DNA of 64,000 bases from an uncultured Lachnospiraceae bacterium. Lineage in GTDB: Bacteria; Bacillota; Clostridia; Lachnospirales; Lachnospiraceae. The first letter of the stretch is position 1. Each line of letters starts with the position of its first letter. Both the position numbers and the translations under genes were made by a program. Under the pieces are notes generated by a model. It saw only the letters and a list, made by a program, of their open reading frames with translations, ran no database searches and had not been told where the DNA came from. Location: the NCBI GenBank assembly GCA_947626435.1, contig CANQSB010000001.1, forward strand, positions 1 to 64,000. The letters are read 5' to 3'. Positions 18,303 through 26,982 of the stretch are shown piece by piece.

Positions 18303-18439
18303 ACCCGCCGTTTCCCTTCGTTTTAGTCCATTTTACATACCTGTTTTATATAATTTTACACCCTAATATGGCGTTTTGCAATAACATAATCGTTATTTCA
18401 TACTATATTTGAGCCAATCTGACATAATTCACATCCTAA

Positions 18440-20350
18440 TCAAGGCAGCCACACTTTTTCCCTGTATGCGCTGTTACCATATAAAATGTCATAATCCAAA
18501 ACTTTAAAGTGGCGCGCCGCCTCATTCTGTTTATCACTATAATTTTCTATCAGACCGCCATCGCCGTCCTGGATAAAGCGCCTTGTGTCGGCTTTAAAAA
18601 CACTGCGCTCACAATTCAAAATCCGCGTCATCTCCGTTTCGGGCAGTCCGGCGTATTCAAGGAGCATCTGCGGCAGATAGTTGATATTTTCGCCCGTAAA
18701 TTCCACCTTTTCATCATTAAAATTGCTCCACATGATTACCGGCACAGAATACTGGCGTTTCAGGGCCTCATAATCTGTACCGCTTATCCCTATAGCCTCC
18801 ATAATCTCACTTGAAAAAGAGGGACAGTGGTCGCCATACATCGCAATGACTACAGGTCTATCCTGTTTTTCAAAATAGGACACAATCTGCGAAAAGGCTT
18901 CATTTGCCAGATAAATACCGTTAATATAGTTGACAAAATCATCATAGTATTCGGGGCGAAAAGAGCTTTTGTCAAGCGTCACTGAAATCGGATAATCGTA
19001 ATCATTCACACTCTCCGTCTTATATCCAAGCCTTCGTATATGATTAGCTATGGAAACGGCGAATATAAAGCTCGACGAATCACCACTTTCCTCATATTCT
19101 TTAATAATCTGTTTTACCAGGCTTTCATCAGATATATATTTTGTATAAATGTCCGTATAGTCCATATCGTCATCAAAAATGACTTTGTCAAAATCCATTA
19201 TGGAATAGATTTTATCCCTGTCATAATATTCCCCATAATACGGATGGATGAATGTAGCCTTATAATCCAACGCATGGAAGTAATCCACAATCGATGGCAC
19301 TTTCCGCTCTGCCAGCTCAGAATATATCCCAATGTCCGAAGTCAGGTGCTTTGTATTTATCCCCGTGAGGAATTCCGCCTCGGAGCTGATTGTCCCGCCT
19401 CCAAATATATTTGTCGAGAGATATCCCGTCGAGCATTTTTGCGACAATTCCTTGTATATCCGCATAGGGTCGGATGAAAATATATCAGCAGCCCTGACAT
19501 TATCCGTGTTCCACCACGACTCATTCATAATCACAATGATGTCGGGATGTTGGCTGTCATTTGCCCGTCCGGACGAGGTTTGAATATTGTCAGCAATATA
19601 CCTGTAAGAATCGCTCACATTGTCGGCAGTAATGGCGGCATATTTATCATTTTTCAGAAAATTGTAAAGCACATACCTGTCATTTCCCATGCCAAAGACA
19701 TCGCCGGAATCTATTTCCAAGATAGTGTTTTTTGATTCTATGTATTGATATGCATAACAAACCATGACACCCAGACATGCCACGCCCGCAAGCACCCTTA
19801 ACCTGGCTGTTATTGGCTTTTGCCATATTTTACGCAGACATTCTACGGGATAGCGTTTTCTAAGCCTGTCAAGTATTCCTCCCGCAATGCAAAGAGACAA
19901 TACCATAGCAATGGCTGACAGCTGCTTTACGGTAAATTTAAAATCAAGATAATGGACCGCCATTTCCGCCGCTTCCGTGAGCTTTAAATCATCGAACCTA
20001 AAAAGTTCATTCCGCGCGGCATATTTTATGCTGCTTACATATGCCAATACCATCACAGGCAACGCCGCGGCAAACATAGCCACACCAGTATGTCCGGTAA
20101 AGCATAAAACAGCAAACATAAATAAATTTATCAGCAATGCCTCAAAATCATAATATTGATCGAGTGCATGCTGATTATAGTATTCAAATATGTTAATATC
20201 AGGCTGGAGCAGATAATAGTCCGCCAGATAAGGCATAAAAATCATGAACAGTAGTAATGTTCCCAGAGAAAGTATTACAAAGTAAACTGGATAGCGTACA
20301 TTGGCGTCTGACTTTATTTGGGGATTAAATTTCTGCTTCTTAGCGCGCAT
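18440..20350 (-). CDS. LTA-synthase-like membrane phosphoglycerol transferase
   Basis: ATG at 20350 is chosen over an upstream TTG, giving 636 residues. About five N-terminal membrane segments (within about 20-205) are followed by an extracellular sulfatase-fold domain. The motifs are NESWWNT (metal-binding Glu/nucleophile region, tryptophan-rich as in LtaS-like enzymes), GGGTISSEAEFLTG with the presumed nucleophile Thr, and MYGDHCPSF with metal-binding Asp and His. Enzymes of this family polymerise or decorate glycerophosphate polymers on the cell surface. The gene is downstream of nothing obviously related and lies between the pilin island and pilD. Confidence 0.88.
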   Translation of the reverse strand: MRAKKQKFNPQIKSDANVRYPVYFVILSLGTLLLFMIFMPYLADYYLLQPDINIFEYYNQHALDQYYDFEALLINLFMFAVLCFTGHTGVAMFAAALPVMVLAYVSSIKYAARNELFRFDDLKLTEAAEMAVHYLDFKFTVKQLSAIAMVLSLCIAGGILDRLRKRYPVECLRKIWQKPITARLRVLAGVACLGVMVCYAYQYIESKNTILEIDSGDVFGMGNDRYVLYNFLKNDKYAAITADNVSDSYRYIADNIQTSSGRANDSQHPDIIVIMNESWWNTDNVRAADIFSSDPMRIYKELSQKCSTGYLSTNIFGGGTISSEAEFLTGINTKHLTSDIGIYSELAERKVPSIVDYFHALDYKATFIHPYYGEYYDRDKIYSIMDFDKVIFDDDMDYTDIYTKYISDESLVKQIIKEYEESGDSSSFIFAVSIANHIRRLGYKTESVNDYDYPISVTLDKSSFRPEYYDDFVNYINGIYLANEAFSQIVSYFEKQDRPVVIAMYGDHCPSFSSEIMEAIGISGTDYEALKRQYSVPVIMWSNFNDEKVEFTGENINYLPQMLLEYAGLPETEMTRILNCERSVFKADTRRFIQDGDGGLIENYSDKQNEAARHFKVLDYDILYGNSAYREKVWLP

Positions 20351-20465
20351 TTTCAAACCGCACCTTTCTATGTCTAAATATGTATAATTATAGCACTTTT
20401 GCCCAAAAATAAAAACTCCTAAAGAAACTTTAGCTCTCAGAATTTTTCATGTTCGTATACGCCTT

Positions 20466-20494
20466 TTCTCAATTAACCGCCCCTTAAGTATAAT
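20466..20494 (+). promoter_or_regulatory. Promoter of the first pilin cassette
   Basis: TATAAT at 20489-20494 with a weak -35 (TTCTCA, 20466-20471) at 17 bases. The stretch from 20474 through the -10 is nearly the same in all three pilin cassettes. Confidence 0.7.
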
Positions 20495-20791
20495 ATATGT
20501 ATAAAAACAAACGGCTGCGGCGGGAGGGTTTGTTGTCTTATGTGGCATATTTTACGAAATATGCGGCGCGGCCGGTACATATGAGTTGTCCGCTGAGTAC
20601 AGTCATGAGGGCATTTGCCAGAGGATGGGAAGTGATGTATGTATATGCAGCATGGCTGAAGGGTGCTGTTCATGAGGCAGGGTGGATAAGGTTTTAGTGT
20701 AACTGTCAACCAAATATTATGATTAAGCAGATGTTGTATCTTTTGGATGCGGCAATTGCTTAGTCAGAAAAATTAACAATGGAAAGGACAT
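20472..20791 (+). promoter_or_regulatory. Conserved structured leader of pilin cassette 1
   Basis: About 300 nt between the promoter and the pilin start are conserved in three cassettes (here, 26201-26517 minus, 29376-29700 plus). The hairpin at 20545-20564 has 8 bp and a UACG loop. A long-range stem pairs 20721-20729 with 20757-20765, ending 15 bases before the ribosome site. In cassette 3 the same stems keep pairing through paired or wobble changes. A 66-codon ORF inside is not conserved in frame between copies, so this reads as RNA or DNA signal, not protein. It does not show the cyclic-di-GMP (GEMM) riboswitch core. Confidence 0.7.
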
Positions 20792-21271
20792 GTGAATCCA
20801 ATGAACAAATTAAGTGAACTGAAAGAAAAGAAACTTGATAACAAAGGTTTCTCCCTTGTGGAGTTGATTATTGTTATCGCTATTATGGCTGTATTGATTG
20901 GTGTGTTGGCACCTACATACCTTAGATATGTGGAGAAGTCAAGGAGATCCGCTGACCTTGACAGCATTGAGTCGATGGTTAGTGCAGTTGAGATTTATTT
21001 ATCTGATCCTGACACGCAAACGGCTATAGGTACCAACGCTACGGCAACAATTACAGCTGGTGGAACCAATACTGCTGTTACTCCTGATGCTAATGTTGCT
21101 AAGAAAGCTTTGGAATATGCTGGTATCAACAATAATCCAATAATGAAAAGTCAGGAATTTGGTAAGTATACACTCACTTGGACCAGAACTTCTGCTACTG
21201 GTGCTAATGCTGGTCAGTGGACTTTGGCAATTACGGATAATACTACATTAGCAGCCGCTTTAGGGCGCTAA
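20792..21271 (+). CDS. Major type IV prepilin, cassette 1
   Basis: The 159-residue protein has a 19-residue charged leader (MNKLSELKEKKLDNKG) cut before FSLVELIIVIAIMAVL, with Glu at +5. The start is GTG at 20792 or ATG at 20801; GGAAAGG lies at 20781. After YLRYVEKSR the sequence diverges fully from the other two pilins. The mature domain is Thr/Ala/Asn-rich (NATATITAGGTNTAVTPD) and has no cysteine, so no disulphide D-region. It should form the pilus fibre after processing by the peptidase at 17550. It has its own promoter, leader and terminator. Confidence 0.92.
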   Translation: MNPMNKLSELKEKKLDNKGFSLVELIIVIAIMAVLIGVLAPTYLRYVEKSRRSADLDSIESMVSAVEIYLSDPDTQTAIGTNATATITAGGTNTAVTPDANVAKKALEYAGINNNPIMKSQEFGKYTLTWTRTSATGANAGQWTLAITDNTTLAAALGR

Positions 21272-21301
21272 TCTGTTAATTTAAATAACAATACGAATCA
21301 C

Positions 21302-21341
21302 AAAACCGCCAAAGGAAAATTTGCCTTTGGCGGTTTTGCGG
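21302..21341 (+). terminator. Terminator of pilin cassette 1
   Basis: The perfect stem AAAACCGCCAAAGG/CCTTTGGCGGTTTT lies about 30 bases after the pilin stop and ends in a U-run. Confidence 0.9.
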
Positions 21342-21528
21342 TTAATATCATTATAAGGGACAAATAAAAGAAAAAGAGGTTATGAACGGACTGTTCTTTT
21401 CTATGTATTAGGCAAAACCAGAGGCGCAATTATTTCAAATAAAGTATACTTTCCAAAGCAATGTATGCTATACTATTAGCAGATATAAAGCATATACATC
21501 ATAGCACATTCAGAAAGCGAGGCATTGT

Positions 21529-23226
21529 ATGGCAAAAAAAGTAAAGCTTCCCGTAGGAATTGAAGACTTTGAAGAAATGCGTACCATGGGATATTATTAT
21601 GTTGACAAAACCGGAATAATCCGTGACCTTATAGATAATCTTGGGAAAGTGAACCTTTTCACCCGCCCAAGGCGATTCGGTAAAACCTTAAATATGAGTA
21701 TGCTCAAATTTTTCTTTGAAATCGGCAACGATGGCTCACTCTTTGACGGACTGGAAATTTCCAGTGAAAAAGAACTCTGCAGCGAATATATGGGAAAATT
21801 TCCGGTTATTTCAATCAGCTTGAAAAACGCCTCCAGCGCTACTTTCGATGAAGCAAAACAGCAATTGCGCAGTATTATAGGTAAAGAAGCGTTAAGATTT
21901 TCTTTCCTTGCGGAGAGTGACCGTCTGTCAGAAACAGAGCGCAAACAATACAAGGCACTGATTCATGTTGATGATGATGGAATATTTACAATGGCAGACG
22001 AACTTTTAGAGGGAAGTCTTCTGTTGCTTTCAAGCTGTCTTCAAAAACATTATGGACAAAAGGCAATTTTGCTGATTGACGAATATGATGTCCCGCTTGA
22101 TAAGGCATACCAGTCAGGGTACTATGATACCATGGTAGATTTCATCAAAGCCCTGTTTGGGCAGGTACTCAAGACAAACAGCAGCCTGTATTTCGCCGTG
22201 CTTACGGGTTGTCTTAGGATTTCAAAGGAAAGTATCTTTACCGGTCTCAATAACTTTAAAGTATATACCATAAAAGATGTGCAATATAATGAATATTTCG
22301 GGTTTACGGATGCAGAAGTCAGAGAAATGCTTATATACTATGGATTGATGGGAAAGTACGAAGTCATGAAAGAGTGGTATGACGGCTACCGTTTTGGTAA
22401 TTTGGAAGTTTACTGCCCATGGGATGTGGTGAATTACTGTCATGCACTAAAAATGAATCCGGAGGAGACCCCGCAAAACTACTGGGCGAACACGAGCAGC
22501 AACGATATCATAAGAAACTTTATAAGCAGAGCCGATGCGTCTACAAGGGATGAGATTGAATCGCTGGTGAACGGCGGCAACATAAAAAAAGAAATTCATC
22601 AGGAACTGACCTACCGAGATTTGGATTCGGAAATTGATAACTTGTGGAGTATCCTGTTTACGACCGGATATCTGACGCAGGATGGGAATGATGAAGATGG
22701 CATATCAAGGCTAATCATTCCAAACCGTGAAATTTACCGGATATATGTCCGACAGATACGCAAATGGTTTCAAGATGAAACTAAGAAAGACCTGCATAAA
22801 TTAGATGATTTTCGCACTGCATTTGAGGAAAACGATACAGCTGCAATAGAAAAAATTTTTACATCCTATCTTAGAAAAACCATCAGTATACGCGATACCA
22901 ATATCAGGAGAGAAATGAAAGAGAATTTTTATCACGGAATTTTGCTGGGATTATTTACAAGCGTGGATGGCTGGAAAGTTATATCAAACGCAGAGTCCGG
23001 CGAGGGCTACAGTGACATCAGCGTGGAGATTGAGGACAAGGAAATCGGTATTATCATTGAATTAAAATATGCTGAGAATGCAGCATTGGAAAACGGCTGC
23101 AATGAGGCGCTGAAACAGATTAAAGACAGAAACTATGAGGAGGCATTGATTGACGACGGAATGAAAGCCATACGCCGATATGGGATTGCCTGCTACAAGA
23201 AACGCTGCATGGTAATATCAGGGTGA
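21529..23226 (+). CDS. AAA-ATPase-like/PD-(D/E)XK protein, copy 1
   Basis: The 565-residue protein has the AAA-ATPase-like domain (PF09820 type; Walker A in RPRRFGKT, about 47-53; Walker B in LLIDEYDVPLD, about 185). The C-terminal PD-(D/E)XK_9 (DUF1703) nuclease-like domain has GYSDISVEI and IIELKYAEN. These proteins are abundant multicopy genes in gut Firmicutes and Bacteroidetes, and their role is not established. A mirrored copy at 23494-25191 is about four-fifths identical by eye, with differences concentrated at about 100-200 and the last 80 residues. The upstream region (about 21460-21528) is also shared with that copy. Confidence 0.88.
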   Translation: MAKKVKLPVGIEDFEEMRTMGYYYVDKTGIIRDLIDNLGKVNLFTRPRRFGKTLNMSMLKFFFEIGNDGSLFDGLEISSEKELCSEYMGKFPVISISLKNASSATFDEAKQQLRSIIGKEALRFSFLAESDRLSETERKQYKALIHVDDDGIFTMADELLEGSLLLLSSCLQKHYGQKAILLIDEYDVPLDKAYQSGYYDTMVDFIKALFGQVLKTNSSLYFAVLTGCLRISKESIFTGLNNFKVYTIKDVQYNEYFGFTDAEVREMLIYYGLMGKYEVMKEWYDGYRFGNLEVYCPWDVVNYCHALKMNPEETPQNYWANTSSNDIIRNFISRADASTRDEIESLVNGGNIKKEIHQELTYRDLDSEIDNLWSILFTTGYLTQDGNDEDGISRLIIPNREIYRIYVRQIRKWFQDETKKDLHKLDDFRTAFEENDTAAIEKIFTSYLRKTISIRDTNIRREMKENFYHGILLGLFTSVDGWKVISNAESGEGYSDISVEIEDKEIGIIIELKYAENAALENGCNEALKQIKDRNYEEALIDDGMKAIRRYGIACYKKRCMVISG

Positions 23227-23493
23227 ATTTATTTATCTTCAAAGGTTATAGTCATGAAATCAGAAAGTCTGGCAATGCAGATGGCATAAATGGTCTTATC
23301 ATTTAAAAATCAATGTATTAACATCATTAAGGCGTGTAGGTATCTATGCTTAGATTATGCTCATACTGAGCGTATCAAAAAAGGCTGTCACAAAAAGGAA
23401 TGCAAACGCAAGATATAGTATAATTTGGCTTAATTTTATACTGTATCTTGTATGCATAATCCTTGTTACGCCAGTCTCTTTTTGGAACTAAAA
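23227..23493. other. Centre of the inverted duplication
   Basis: This 267-base gap separates the two convergent ATPase genes. It holds an AT-rich inverted repeat at about 23408-23455 (CAAGATATAGTATAA against TTATACTGTATCTTG), which could end transcription from both sides. No gene is visible. Confidence 0.6.
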
Positions 23494-25191
23494 TTATTCT
23501 GATATTACTTTGCAGCGTTTTTTGTAGCAGGCGATGCCGTACTTGTATATGATGTTCATTCCATTGTCAGCCAGTATCTCCTCATATCTTTTGTCATGAA
23601 TTTGTTTCAATGCTTCTTTGCAGCCGTTATCCAGCGTCGCATTCTCGGCGTATTTTAATTCGATTATTATACCGATTTCCTTATCTGCAATCTCTATGCT
23701 GATATCACTGTAGCCGTCGCCGGCTTCTGCGTTTGACTTGATATTCCAGCCCTCCATACCTGCAAATAATCCCAACAATACTCCGTGATAAAAATTCTCT
23801 TTCATTTCCTGCCTGACATTTGTGTCTCGTATGCTGATGGTTTTTCGCAGATATGATGTAAAAATTTTCTCTATTGCAGCCGTATCGTTTTCCTCGAATG
23901 CCCTGCGAAAATCGTTTAATTTATTAGGGTCTTTTTTGGTTTCATCTTGAAACCATCCGCGGATTTGTCGGACATATATCCAGAGAATTTCCTTGTTTGG
24001 AATGACAAGCTTTGACACGCCGGCTTCGTCATTCCCGTCCTGTGTCAGATATCCGGTAGTAAAGAGCAGGCTCCAAAGGTTGTCAATATAGGAATCCAAA
24101 TCTCTGTAGGTCAGTTCCTGATGAATTTCCTTTTTTATGTTTCCGCCGTTTACCAGCGATTCAATCTCATCCTTTGTTGACGCATCAGCTTTGTTTATTA
24201 GATTTCTGATGATATCATTACTGCTTGTATTTACCCAGTAGTTCTGCGGGGTTTCCGCCGGATTCATCTTCAATGCATGGCAATAGTTTACCACATCCCA
24301 TGGACAGTAAACTTCCAAACTGCCAAAGCGGTAGCCGTCATACCATTCTTTCATGACCTCATATTTTTCCATAAATCCGTAGTATGCAAGCATTTTCCTG
24401 ACTTCGTCATTCGTAAAACCGAAATATTCATTGTACTGGACATCCTTTATCGTATATATTTTAAAATTGTTAAGTCCGGTAAAGATGCTTTCCTTTGAAA
24501 TTCTAAGGCAGCCTGTAAGCACCGCAAAATATAAGCTGCTGTTTGTCTTGAGCGCCTGTCCAAACAGCGACCTAAGCAATTGAACCATGACATCATAGTA
24601 CCCTGACTGGTATGCCTTATCAAGCGGGACATCGTATTCATCAATCAGCAGGATTGTTTTTCGCCCGTAATGTTTTTGCAAAAAAACGGACAGAAGAAAC
24701 AGACTGTTTTCCAGCATATCATCCGACATTGCAAACTCGCCGCTGTCATTCAATTCAATCAGCTTTGCATATTGTTGGCGTTCGGTTTCTGTCAGGTTAT
24801 TACAGTCTGAAAGGAATGAAAATCTGATTGCCTCTGTTCCTATAACGGTTCGAAGTCTGTTTTTCGCCTTATCAAAGGAAGCGCCTTCTACATTTTTCAG
24901 GCTGATTGAAATAACCGGAAATTTCCCCATATATTCGCTACAGAGTTCTTTTTCATTGGAAATTTCCAGTCCGTCAAAGAGTGAGCCGTCATTGCCGATT
25001 TCAAAGAAAAATTTAAGCATGCTCATATTTAAGGTTTTACCAAATCGCCTTGGGCGGGTAAAAAGGTTTACTTTCCCTAAATTGTCTATAAGGTCAAGGA
25101 TTATTTTGGTTTTGTCAACATAATAATATCCCATGGTACGCATTTCTTCAAAGTCTTCAATTCCTACGGGAAGTTTTACTTTTTTTGCCAT
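23494..25191 (-). CDS. AAA-ATPase-like/PD-(D/E)XK protein, copy 2
   Basis: The 565 residues are collinear with copy 1 at 21529-23226. Walker A (RPRRFGKT), Walker B (LLIDEYDVPLD) and the C-terminal GYSDISIEI and IIELKYAEN are intact. Both copies are full length, so neither is under obvious decay. Divergence at about 100-200 (for example NVEGASFDKAKNRLRTV against NASSATFDEAKQQLRSI) shows that the duplication is old or that the segment varies. It is transcribed toward copy 1 and away from pilin cassette 2. Confidence 0.88.
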   Translation of the reverse strand: MAKKVKLPVGIEDFEEMRTMGYYYVDKTKIILDLIDNLGKVNLFTRPRRFGKTLNMSMLKFFFEIGNDGSLFDGLEISNEKELCSEYMGKFPVISISLKNVEGASFDKAKNRLRTVIGTEAIRFSFLSDCNNLTETERQQYAKLIELNDSGEFAMSDDMLENSLFLLSVFLQKHYGRKTILLIDEYDVPLDKAYQSGYYDVMVQLLRSLFGQALKTNSSLYFAVLTGCLRISKESIFTGLNNFKIYTIKDVQYNEYFGFTNDEVRKMLAYYGFMEKYEVMKEWYDGYRFGSLEVYCPWDVVNYCHALKMNPAETPQNYWVNTSSNDIIRNLINKADASTKDEIESLVNGGNIKKEIHQELTYRDLDSYIDNLWSLLFTTGYLTQDGNDEAGVSKLVIPNKEILWIYVRQIRGWFQDETKKDPNKLNDFRRAFEENDTAAIEKIFTSYLRKTISIRDTNVRQEMKENFYHGVLLGLFAGMEGWNIKSNAEAGDGYSDISIEIADKEIGIIIELKYAENATLDNGCKEALKQIHDKRYEEILADNGMNIIYKYGIACYKKRCKVISE

Positions 25192-25347
25192 ACAATGCCT
25201 CGCTTTCTGAATGTACTATGATGTATATCTGCTAATAGTATAGCATACATTGAGAGGAAAAGTATATGTTGTTTCGGTAAGTAATTATACTGATTTGTGA
25301 AAAAACATATTGTTCGCATACTGCAAATGTATCACAATAATATTAGG

Positions 25348-25480
25348 TAATTGTGAAATGTGTTCTAAACTGTCCGAATTTAGGCAAAATATATAAAAAC
25401 GCGGCTAGGCGCTCCGCGAGACGCCGCTTATTTTATATATTTTGCCTAAATTCTATGTTGTCTAATAGAGTTTCGTAAAT
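25348..25480 (-). repeat. AT-stem palindromic repeat, copy A
   Basis: The core at 25376-25453 is a near-perfect palindrome: GAATTTAGGCAAAATATA pairs with TATATTTTGCCTAAATTC around a GC-rich centre. The flanks (AATTGTGAAATGTGTTCTAA on one side, TCTATGTTGTCTAATAGAG on the other) match those of copies B-D in reverse orientation and of the core-less sites at 49441 and 53281. Confidence 0.85.
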
Positions 25481-25557
25481 GTCTAAACACAATAATATAG
25501 CTAGGAGAAAGCAGAGTATCAGGAAGTGGGGAATATATTATGTAGTGGTGGCATAAT

Positions 25558-25592
25558 TGAAAAACCGCCAAGGGAAAGAGTTCCTTGACGGT
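25558..25592 (-). terminator. Terminator of pilin cassette 2
   Basis: On the minus strand CCGTCAAGGAA/CCCTTGGCGG forms a stem followed by a U-run. It lies about 140 bases past the pilin 2 stop. The sequence resembles the cassette 1 terminator, as expected for an inverted duplicate. Confidence 0.75.
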
Positions 25593-25732
25593 CCTGTAGA
25601 GCTACCAAAATTTTTATAATCTACTTTTCAGCTTTTGACACTGTTTAGCAAGATAGTATTTACTAGCAAATAGAGTGTAGGTTATAAGTATTGATAAATA
25701 AAACTAATCAATAATAAAGCAAATCCTATATG

Positions 25733-26200
25733 TTAAGGAGTGCCAGATGTGTCAAAATCATCCTCAACTGTCACAGTGGAAGAACTAACAGTAACGGTTA
25801 TTGTTACTTTATCACCTGATGTCTGCTGATTTTGAAGATTCGGTAATTTATCCTTATCATTAGGTAAACCTGCTGCTGCTAACGCTTCTGCTATGCCACC
25901 ACCAGTAATATCAGCATCAACACCAGTTTTTCCCTTTCGGACAAGAACTACTGTACCACTCTCCAATGGAGTCGTTGCATCAGGATCGGCACCATATACT
26001 TGAATAGCGTCTTTAATTGCCGTTATATTATCCCTATCACTGGCTGCCCTCGATTTTTCAACATACCTCAAATACTGCGGTGCCAACACACCAATCAATA
26101 CAGCCATAATAGCGATAACAATAATCAACTCCACCAGGGAGAAACCTTTGTTATCAAGTTTCTTTTCTTTTAGTTCATTTAATTTGTTCATTGGATTCAC
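25733..26200 (-). CDS. Major type IV prepilin, cassette 2
   Basis: The 155-residue protein has the same leader and helix as cassettes 1 and 3 (MNKLNELKEKKLDNKG^FSLVELII, then APQYLRYVEKSR). After about residue 52 it has its own domain, ending TVTVEDDFDTSGTP, with no cysteine. The start is GTG or the ATG three codons later, as in cassette 1. It is transcribed opposite to cassettes 1 and 3. The sharp border between the shared N-terminus and the unrelated C-terminal domain is what recombination or diversifying selection would leave. Confidence 0.92.
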   Translation of the reverse strand: MNPMNKLNELKEKKLDNKGFSLVELIIVIAIMAVLIGVLAPQYLRYVEKSRAASDRDNITAIKDAIQVYGADPDATTPLESGTVVLVRKGKTGVDADITGGGIAEALAAAGLPNDKDKLPNLQNQQTSGDKVTITVTVSSSTVTVEDDFDTSGTP

Positions 26201-26517
26201 CTATCCTTTCCATTGTTAATTTTTTCTGACTAAGCAATTGCCACATCCAAAAGATACAGCACACCCTTAATCATAATATTGGTTGACAGTTACACTAAAA
26301 CCTTATCCACCCTGCCTCATGAACAGCAGTCCCCAGCCATGGTGTACATGCATCACTTCCCATCCTCCAGCGAATGCCCTCATGACTGTACTCAGCGGAC
26401 AACTCATATGTACCGGCCGCGCCGCATATTTCGTAAAATATGCCACATAAGACAACAAACCCTCCCGCCGCAGCCGCTTGTTTTTTATACATATATTATA
26501 CTTAAGGGGCGGTTAAA
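26201..26517 (-). promoter_or_regulatory. Conserved structured leader of pilin cassette 2
   Basis: This copy is very close to the cassette 1 leader, including the UACG-loop hairpin. A one-base difference near the 5' end (TATAAAAAACAAG against TATAAAAACAAAC) shifts the reading frame of the internal ORF, although the nucleotides on both sides are almost the same. That is good evidence that the leader is non-coding. The long-range stem near the ribosome site keeps 7 of 9 pairs. Confidence 0.7.
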
Positions 26518-26523
26518 ATGCAA
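26495..26523 (-). promoter_or_regulatory. Promoter of pilin cassette 2
   Basis: On the minus strand TTGCAT (26518-26523) and TATAAT (26495-26500) are spaced by 17 bases. This is the best -35 of the three cassettes. Confidence 0.75.
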
Positions 26524-26645
26524 TACTTTTACTAAAATTTCTAAATATTTTCTAAATATTTTTATCAATATATCCAATAAGGCTTGTTCAGCGTGTCAAC
26601 ACATTCATTCAAACTGGCTACTGCGTGATAATTTTTTATATCAAA

Positions 26646-26945
26646 TTATTCGCAATCTTCACAAATTCCATACTCAATCATGAGGTGCTGTTGATATTCC
26701 TCGTCATGTACTGCTCGCTTTAAGTCGTCTATCCGATTCTCCTCCAACAAAATAGCGACAAGTCTGTTGATTTCGTTGCGACCATGTTTTTCCCCGCGTC
26801 TTTCCCCAATAGCAATACCACGCTTTTCACCGATAACAATGCCGCGCTTTTCACCGCGTTCTTCCCCGATAGCAATCCCCCTATTTTCAATTTTATCCAA
26901 AATCTCACACATTTTAATCCCCTCCCGCTTTTCTGTTTCCTGCAA
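26646..26945 (-). pseudogene. 3' duplicate of the Rpn-like nuclease gene
   Basis: The frame opens only at a TTG without a ribosome site and encodes the last 99 residues of the gene just upstream (QETEKREGIKMCEILDKIENR, a GIAIGE-type repeat tract, then RNEINRLVAILLEENRIDD). It is a tandem duplicate of the 3' end of 26983-27960, with a changed repeat count and a few substitutions (YGICEDCE against YGICKDCE). The catalytic domain is missing. It might still be translated from the internal ATG of MCEILDK. Confidence 0.7.
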
Positions 26946-26982
26946 TGATTAACAAAAATCTTAAAATGCAGTTAGTGACAGA

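Larger units (their letters stand above)
25192..25732. other. Gap between ATPase copy 2 and pilin 2
   Basis: This 541-base stretch holds the conserved ATPase upstream region (25192-25260, matching the mirror copy), a palindromic repeat (25348-25480) and a terminator for pilin 2 (25558-25592). The corresponding gap in the other arm lacks the palindromic repeat. No coding sequence is supported. Confidence 0.7.

Noticed and set aside
20497-20697. ORF of 66 codons in the pilin 1 leader, with a relative at 26295-26492
   Set aside because: A one-base difference between otherwise near-identical leaders puts the two frames out of step and copy 3 has no equivalent ORF, so the conservation is at nucleotide level.
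20472-20791. GEMM (cyclic-di-GMP-I) riboswitch before pilA
   Set aside because: The conserved tetraloop/receptor and CACGCA-type core could not be found in any of the three leaders.
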